Positions 59,001 through 64,000 of a DNA stretch of 64,000 nucleotides are shown one piece after another. How positions within the stretch are numbered: position 1 is the first letter of the stretch; each line of letters opens with the position of its first letter. The notes under the pieces were generated by a model. The model was not told where the DNA came from, did no database searches, and saw nothing but the letters and a program-made list of their open reading frames with translations. This DNA comes from Cryptomeria japonica (taxonomy: Eukaryota > Streptophyta > Pinopsida > Cupressales > Cupressaceae), in NCBI RefSeq assembly GCF_030272615.1, contig NC_081415.1, positions 267,480,425 to 267,544,424 on the forward strand, written 5' to 3'. The position numbers were made by a program, and so were the translations under genes.

Positions 59001-60054
59001 TGTCAAATTTTGGAGTCACAAAGTGTGTAGGAAATGGGGACATTGGAATGCTCTTATCAAAGGGATAAGGACATATATCTCTCATAGTGTATGTTGGTTT
59101 TGATGTACTCATGTCCTCCATCTTCTTTTGTAGATCTCTAATTTGTTGTTCCAAATTATTATTGGGAGGAGATTGATTTCTTGTAGCACACCCCATGTTT
59201 GAAACACCCATTTGAGGAGGAGCTTGTTGCATGTATGGATGATACTGATCGTAGACATGTCCATATGGAGGTCTATATTGTTGTGGCATATATGGAGCAC
59301 TTGGCATAACTTCATGTTGAGGGACCCCATATCTGTTTTGTGCATATATACCATACTCAATAGGCATTTCATTTTCCATTGTGTTGCCCCCAATTTTGAC
59401 ATGAGGTCTCCTTGTGTCAAAATTTTGAGGATGTCTTTGAGTATCCACTTGTTTTGATTGATCCATACCTTGAGCATGTAATTGTGCATATTTGTCTACA
59501 TAAGGCCTCCATGATGGTCTTTGAGTGTAAGTATCATACATTTGAGCTTGTGTATGTGGGATTGCTAGTTTTTGAAGCAAAACTGATGGTGACTCAGGCA
59601 TCATATTATTCGGTCCTCTATTTCCTCCACTATTTGGTCTCCTTTGATCCATGTTGGGTTGAGTTTGTTGTGAGGGTCGACTTTCCATAAGTTGAGATAA
59701 GTCAAAATCATGCGGTATTTTAGCTCCACTTTGTGCCATCATTTGTAAGAAGTATTGTCGATCTCTCCTCATTATCTCTTCAACCAATCTATTGAAATGA
59801 GGATTCATTATGGATTCTTCTATGTCTGCTGATAGTATTGAAGAGTTGTCAACATTGTCATTGTGTGTAGCATTGTTGTTTATAGTATTTGCGCTTTCCA
59901 CATTTGGATTGTTTCTATAAACATTCATGTCTGGTAATGTAGTGTGCTCAGGATTGTAGAATAAATCATTGTCATACTCATAAGAACTCATGTTTGCGGA
60001 CTCTTGAGCTTCTTTAGCTATTCTCCTAGATTTTTGAAGGCGGGTTTCAACCAT
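56059..60054 (-). CDS. Tat-lineage gag-protease fused to integrase C-terminus (1,331 codons)
   Basis: Gag forms the particle and protease cleaves it. The N-terminus is Asn/Gln-rich (to about residue 300). The retrotransposon gag domain lies at about 340-470 (FDKYRGRGDPKAHIRQF, MEWFSQLPPGIKSWGDLAEA, FATFLQRWRNLASRC). A knuckle-like YCEFHKSKGHKTGNYHRLKN sits at about 605-630, in which the expected last Cys is missing. The retropepsin-like domain at about 820-930 has VLIDGGAGLNI (Asp-Gly-Gly-Ala active site, typical of Tat) and ILLGCPWI. A Ser/Lys-rich linker follows. Where RT should start, the frame passes through a short hydrophobic stretch and then FEVGDLVLRENPKNQQ, an integrase tail. RT (YxDD), RNase H and the HHCC/DDE integrase core are absent, so an internal deletion joined the two in frame. 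Start: the first Met after the leader, 60054. Confidence 0.85.
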   Translation of the reverse strand: MVETRLQKSRRIAKEAQESANMSSYEYDNDLFYNPEHTTLPDMNVYRNNPNVESANTINNNATHNDNVDNSSILSADIEESIMNPHFNRLVEEIMRRDRQYFLQMMAQSGAKIPHDFDLSQLMESRPSQQTQPNMDQRRPNSGGNRGPNNMMPESPSVLLQKLAIPHTQAQMYDTYTQRPSWRPYVDKYAQLHAQGMDQSKQVDTQRHPQNFDTRRPHVKIGGNTMENEMPIEYGIYAQNRYGVPQHEVMPSAPYMPQQYRPPYGHVYDQYHPYMQQAPPQMGVSNMGCATRNQSPPNNNLEQQIRDLQKKMEDMSTSKPTYTMRDICPYPFDKSIPMSPFPTHFVTPKFDKYRGRGDPKAHIRQFFTACIEVAAEETYLMRLFPQSLGDQAMEWFSQLPPGIKSWGDLAEAFIQHFSYNIETDVSVTTLCNTKQKEGESFATFLQRWRNLASRCSCEIPQKQMVEMFTQNVNKEIGYDLRKACLSTFKDVIEKGLATEKVLIEQGVIKIFKENKDDFKGKDKRRFWNKNKNTVNDGVVDANTVRPKFIFSGSSSTNNQVNTQTTSRSQRKYTPLGEPLESVFKKLVANKVITVPDFPPYEPKVKPNWWNDDEYCEFHKSKGHKTGNYHRLKNIVQDLIDRGDIEIEGHSSNQEHEMFKEPFPKHNKGKAQVTDDQANYTRAHYNYDSTINHISMDNHISTITIKNKNPENPPQRPKIVLRGVGSSSKPTSECHVTTRRGKITLPGASTKNTTSSSTKPEYDLIEQLGKTPALISILELLRISPAHKAILDKILRNTVVPTDLNVDQFQAMVGYLSIPHSLTFTEADDASISQPHNAPLHIEAFIHKHRIKRVLIDGGAGLNICTLNTIKQLGYFDKAVNSTNKITIKAYDDEERSSKGTVTLPLRVGPVTKDVVCQVLDIDLTYNILLGCPWIHEMSAVPSTYHRCINFPHNGVEVTVKVDPNPFIYCNNLQPRSEITIPVNREAVPSSAYVDPESLKAFTSKQAELKEKFMIKDMGCGEYIFHVDQLPLSPKPFSQQEQSTSNMQDQGIGCEPPSVVATKSECKSPLVVQATLDINSPKSGSNKESIESISNPLENSHSFTISSTHSISTPLPDLDQQESQKPLLIRDQKSSFEKKNLKVKNKEKCFSPNQNQKLLDSTKIKVKDKNPMKEKEQELISPNIKITGGKNSTIASQKDYLLILSLHHAILLSLLFTIISLHHSSTCFTHPFPSGDTSWTFNGASLKDFVIRDAQTSLGDTHMGLCSPHTSNSISIPSSRKIFTQATHHSVKEQCSYNHKVKPRTFEVGDLVLRENPKNQQDREKKGKFEPN

Positions 60055-62600
60055 GAACTAGGTGTTTGACCAAGATGTGAGAGACTAGATGAAAAGTGAA
60101 AAGAGTATGGAAGACCAAGAGTTGTATGGAATGTAAATGAATCTTGAGGTGTACTTGCAATGTCCAAAATGTAAGACCAAGTATGTAAGTAGTAGAGTAG
60201 GTGTGACTTCCAAAGAGAGGATAGTTTCTCTTTATGAGGTAAGCTGACCTTGACCCTAAGTAAGACCAAATGAGACCCAAAGGTAAAAAACCTTGATGAG
60301 GGACCACTTAGCAAAGTGTAGTTGTATGTAGTGTGTTGACAAAGTATGATGAGGACAAGCAAGTGACCTTTTGACTCAAGTTTAGACAATTGTGAATGTA
60401 AAATGAGATGTGAAGCAATGATGGACTATGTGAGACCCAAGGACAGGTTGAATGCTAGATAAAACTTGAAGAAACAACCTAGGAAGCTCAAGTATTTCGA
60501 AACTGATTTCTTTTGTTTGCTGGACTGTGAAATTTTTCCAATTTGTGAAGTTTTTGGTTGTGACAAAATCTGAATGTTTGACTATTTTTCATGACAAGAG
60601 GACACAATGTTGATGAGGACTCAATGTTTGCAAGTGTTTAGACTGACAATGACTCCAAGAAAAGTGTGTTGTTTGATGTAAAATTATTTTGCATACACTT
60701 GAAGACACAAAAGACACAATGTTTTGTTGTTTGGTCTTGATTGTTTGAATGTTTAACATAAGTCAAGCACAATTCTTATGGCTGGCCAAGACAATAGTTG
60801 TTGATCCCACATGGGGTTTTACCCCCGAGGCTACGCTATTCAGAGCGGATACTTAGATGCTTGACTTCACTGGCTCCACCCTCGACACTCACTTCTCGGG
60901 TCAGCCAAGCATCAGTCCCCATGAAAACTCCCCATGGTGAACTTTGTATCTCTACTAAGAACCGTATGTGTGTGGGCCGCTACCAGAGGTCCGACCTCCT
61001 GCCCCAACAACTAGAAGGATTTGGGCTTCTAAAACAAAAAGGTGCTAGTAAGGGCATCCGCTCGTGTGGCCATACATGCGGCACTTTCAGCTCTGTAAAT
61101 ACAGAAGGCTCCCAGCCGGTAGGGGTTACGCCCTACAAATGATCAAATAAATTTGATCAAACGGGTTTATGGGGAGACATAGTGTCGGTATGAACTAATC
61201 AGCACACGTTATTCATAGTTTTCACCATGAATACATTTGATTATAATGGTTTGGATGAGGTGGGTTTTCCTCGCTACCACTTGGGTCATTCTCTTCTCAC
61301 TAGTAGTCCTAATGACCACACAGGAAGACAAGCCCTCTAAAGATTAAACAAAAAGAGCCTATTGCTCAAGACACAAAAGACAATGATTCAATTTTAGTGC
61401 ACCAATTGAAGTGTTTGCTAGTCTATGAAAACAAGGCACACAATAAAAATCCAAAAACCCTTGCCAAGGACCTGCAAAAAATATTTATTAGTAGTTTGGA
61501 TTGTTTCAAATGATCACCCCTTCCTGCAAGCACACAAGTTAGGTAAATTTTAGATCCAAAAGGCTTTGTGAAATAGGGGCCTTCAACAATGTGTTTTGTT
61601 GACCAATTCAAAGACCTGATTCATCATAAAAAAAGACCACTTGTAAAATTTTAAGAGATTTCCAGAAATGTAAGAAAATCCAAAAAATTTGCTAATTTGC
61701 TCCAAAAATTAATTTTTTATGAAAAATCATAAAAAATTCATATAAAATACAAAATCAATCTAAAAAATCTCAAATTTTTATTGAAGAGTATTGATGGTCT
61801 TCCAAACCTGCACAAAAAATTTCCTGCAACAAATCCAAGCAGTTTGTGAGATATGAGTAAAATAATGCAAAACCCTAATTTTCAAAGATCTGATTTTTGA
61901 AGAATGATTTTGCATCAAATTTAAAATCACAAAGAATAGATCCTGTGTATAATTCTAAAATATTTCCAAAAATGTAAGAAAATCCAAAAACTTATCTAAT
62001 TTTCTCTCAAAATTAATTTTTTATGAAAAATCATAAAAAATTCATATAAAATGCAAAATAGATCCAAAAAATATGAAATTTTTATTGAATCTTTCTAATA
62101 CATTTCCTGACCTGCACAAAAAATTTTATGTCAAAATTCAAAACGGTTTGTGAGATCTGATCAAAATAAGGAAAAACCCTAATTTTTAAAGATCCAATTT
62201 TTAGGGAAATATTTTGCATCAAAATTAAAATCACAAAGAACAGATCCTATGTATAATTATGAGAGGTTTCCAAAAATATAAGAAAATCCGAAAAATTCTC
62301 TCATTTGCTCTCAAAATTAATTTTTTATTAAAAATCATAAAAAATTCATAGAAAATAAAAATGTGCTCCAAAAATTCTGAATTTTGGCTTGAGAGCTCTT
62401 GATACTTTCTTCAACTTGCAAAAAAAAATTTGGTGCAAAATTTCCTAGCCGTTTGTGAGATATGATCGAATCTCTCCAAGATCTTGATTTTGTGTCCAAA
62501 ACCCTAGCTGCACAAGGTTATTCTCCAAATTGTTTTACAAAATAGCAATATAGGGTTAGAAAAATCTGCAAAAAAAACATAGATCTAAGAAAAATCCATG
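60055..62600 (-). other. Long untranslated leader of element E
   Basis: About 2.5 kb between primer site and gag. It holds a GC-richer block (about 60795-61140, open by chance on the plus strand) and the 304-bp repeats listed separately. Long leaders are usual in Tat/Ogre elements. No conserved leader ORF is seen. Confidence 0.6.
61620..62530. repeat. Three tandem copies of a roughly 304-bp unit in the leader of E
   Basis: Units begin near 61659, 61962 and 62266, each with TTTCCAAAAATGTAAGAAAA, AAAATTAATTTTTTATGAAA, ATAAAAAATTCATA, GCACAAAAAAT and GTTTGTGAGATATGA. The last unit is the most diverged and ends close to the primer site. Confidence 0.85.
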
Positions 62601-62620
62601 TCCCACAGGGTGTGCCAAAA
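62601..62620 (-). promoter_or_regulatory. Primer-binding site of element E
   Basis: Minus-strand TTTTGGCACACCCTGTGGGA directly follows the 5' LTR end and resembles the TGGCGCCCACCGTGGGG sites of Tat elements with several changes. Confidence 0.75.
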
Positions 62621-63466
62621 TGTTTATGGTGAAAATGGATAACAATAATAACAATATTGAAAGGCTAAATGAATTCAACCACAAAACCCTAGCCTAACAA
62701 TCAACAAAGATCCACCATAACATATGAAGATTACCTAAGACAATGCGAATCACATGAAATCACAAAGATTATACCATCACATATCCAATAGGGTTTTGAT
62801 CTCCATTCTTCCTATCTCCATTGATCTTGCTTGATATATTTGCTCTCAGATTTTATATGCACAAGAGCTCAACAAAGAACGGAATGTGGTTGCAAGTAGG
62901 ATCGTAGTGTAGTCAATTGCATAAAAGATGATTAGCATGAATGATTAGGATGATTGATTAGGAATGAATGATTAGAATGCATAGAACGATTAGGCATGAA
63001 TGATTAGTCATTAGGGTTTGACAATGAAGAAAGCATCTCCTTAAATAGAAGACACAATATGAAATGGAGGGATAAGATTGAGAGGTGTAAAAAGAGAGGT
63101 CGGCTAGGATTAGAGGGTAGGTAAAAGAAATACCAAAATAATGAAAGAGGTAGGTAGTGTATGAATTAAGAGATGAATGACATGTGTCATGTGTAGAAAA
63201 AGATAATGAATTAATTAAATAAATAAAGATTTATTTAATTAATAGAAGAAGTAGGACAATTAAATAAATAAAATATTTATTTAATTTAGGAAAAGGATAA
63301 TTTAAATAAATAAATGTATTTATTTAAATAAGAAATAAGGCTAGAAGAGGATAAATGAATTAATTAAATAAATAAAGATTTATTTAATCAATAGAAGAAT
63401 TAGGCTTAGATAATTAAATAAATAAAATATTTATTTAATTAGACATTGCAATGTTGAGTGTCTACA
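62621..63466 (-). repeat. 5' LTR of element E
   Basis: Partner of 51872-52717, equal length. Differences seen by eye are near 62783, 62830, 63330, 63390 and three close together near 63446-63452. Confidence 0.95.
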
Positions 63467-63471
63467 GAAGT

Positions 63472-64000
63472 AATTATACATATTGCGTGTTTACTGTGTT
63501 TTCGTCCTTGAAACTAAAACTGAAATACCAAAAAACTGGAGAAAACAATAAACAACTCAGTGGTCAAAACTCTGTCCGTGTCAAAAACTAGTCTATCTTA
63601 GTCAAAACTCTGTCCGCGTCAAAACTAGTCTATCTTAGTCAAAACTTTGTTTGTGTCAAAACTAGTTGTAGTCACATAATCTGTCCACTTAATTAAATGA
63701 ATATTTAGTATTTAACCATCAATCAATAATTAATTAAATTAATATTTAATTAATTCATCTTAACCCTCTTCTCCTATTAATTAAATAAATTATTCAATTT
63801 ATTTGATTTAATTCACTTAACCAAATTTAGACCATTAATTAAATAAATAAATCATATTCGTTTAATTAAATCTTCTCTCACATTTAAATAAATTAATATT
63901 TATTTAAATCCCCCAAAATCCCATCTCTCACATTTAAATAAATTAACATTTATTTAAATTGCCTTTATCCTCCACCCACTTGCATTTTCCTACAAATGCA
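63472..64000 (+). other. Continuation of the older element after the E insertion
   Basis: No gene. It has a three-fold repeat of about 37 bp (63563-63666; GTCAAAACTCTGTCCGCG, TCAAAACTAGTCTATCTTA). After that come AT-rich palindromic words of the TTAATTAAAT / ATTTAAATAAATT type (63690-63960), resembling those in the E LTRs, so an LTR of a related Tat element may begin here and run out of the window. Confidence 0.45.

Larger units (their letters stand above)
51872..63466 (-). mobile_element. Young Tat-lineage Ty3/gypsy element E, 11.6 kb, with antisense gene
   Basis: LTRs at 51872-52717 and 62621-63466 are both 846 bp and differ at seven positions by eye (about 99.2% identity). On the minus strand they begin TGTAGACACTCAA and end ATAAACA. 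The duplication GAAGT lies at 51867-51871 and 63467-63471. A primer site (minus strand TTTTGGCACACCCTGTGGGA, 62601-62620) and a purine tract (AAAGAGGGGCAAAA, 52718-52731) fix the direction. The coding region holds gag and protease fused to the last part of integrase; RT, RNase H and the integrase core are missing. Downstream lies an antisense plant mobile domain gene. Likely non-autonomous but recently mobile. Confidence 0.95.

Noticed and set aside
56207-59690. Plus-strand ORFs opposite gag-protease
   Set aside because: Shadow frames of the 1,331-codon minus-strand ORF.
60798-61142. 114-codon plus-strand ORF in the leader of element E
   Set aside because: Antisense to the element leader, no domain, and explained by a locally GC-richer block.

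Overview
The window is plant nuclear DNA made almost entirely of transposable elements, most of it AT-rich. Plant-type signals include tRNA-iMet primer-binding sites, Ty3/gypsy Tat-lineage and Ty1/copia elements, hAT transposons with 8-bp target duplications, a plant mobile domain gene, telo-box promoters and GT-AG introns. The element density, the lack of any complete host gene and the style of the LTRs suggest a very large genome, probably a conifer. That last step is inference; no marker gene fixes the species.

Layout. 1-9702: a broken gene of about 1,065 codons for an unrecognised protein (copy 1), an LTR-like unit, an 18-unit tandem array whose ~172-bp unit carries a hairpin-forming palindrome, and a second LTR-like unit. 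9703-17897: a small exon-like fragment, a leader with ten copies of an unrelated 33-bp palindrome, a second diverged copy of the unknown gene (copy 2, six in-frame stops, split by a 992-bp hAT element) and its 3' LTR-like region. 19039-24586: an LTR-type element flanked by AATTC that holds a second array of the copy-1 palindrome and a third LTR-like unit. 25376-29163: a complete hAT transposon with intact transposase. 32103-34913: a gag-only copia element on the minus strand with LTRs, primer site and TTATG duplication. 36987-37078: one exon-like segment with a mitochondrial-presequence look, the only trace of a possible host gene. 37530-41700: a decayed minus-strand LINE split by a solo LTR. 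44815-50340: decayed gypsy (minus) and copia (plus) pol sequences. 50728-64000: an older Tat-lineage leader invaded by a young 11.6-kb Tat element (51872-63466; GAAGT duplication, LTRs differing at 7 of 846 positions by eye). The young element has lost RT, RNase H and the integrase core, and carries an antisense plant mobile domain gene.

The least explained system is the pair of long unknown ORFs, each beside LTR-like promoters and a hairpin-repeat field of its own sequence family. Both ORFs sit with elements that show no reverse transcriptase here. Three of the LTR-like units share an 18-bp back-to-back telo-box palindrome upstream of a TATA box. Transcripts through the arrays would be chains of 16- to 20-bp hairpins, so a role in small-RNA production, packaging or RNA structure can be tested. 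All alignments and counts here were made by eye.
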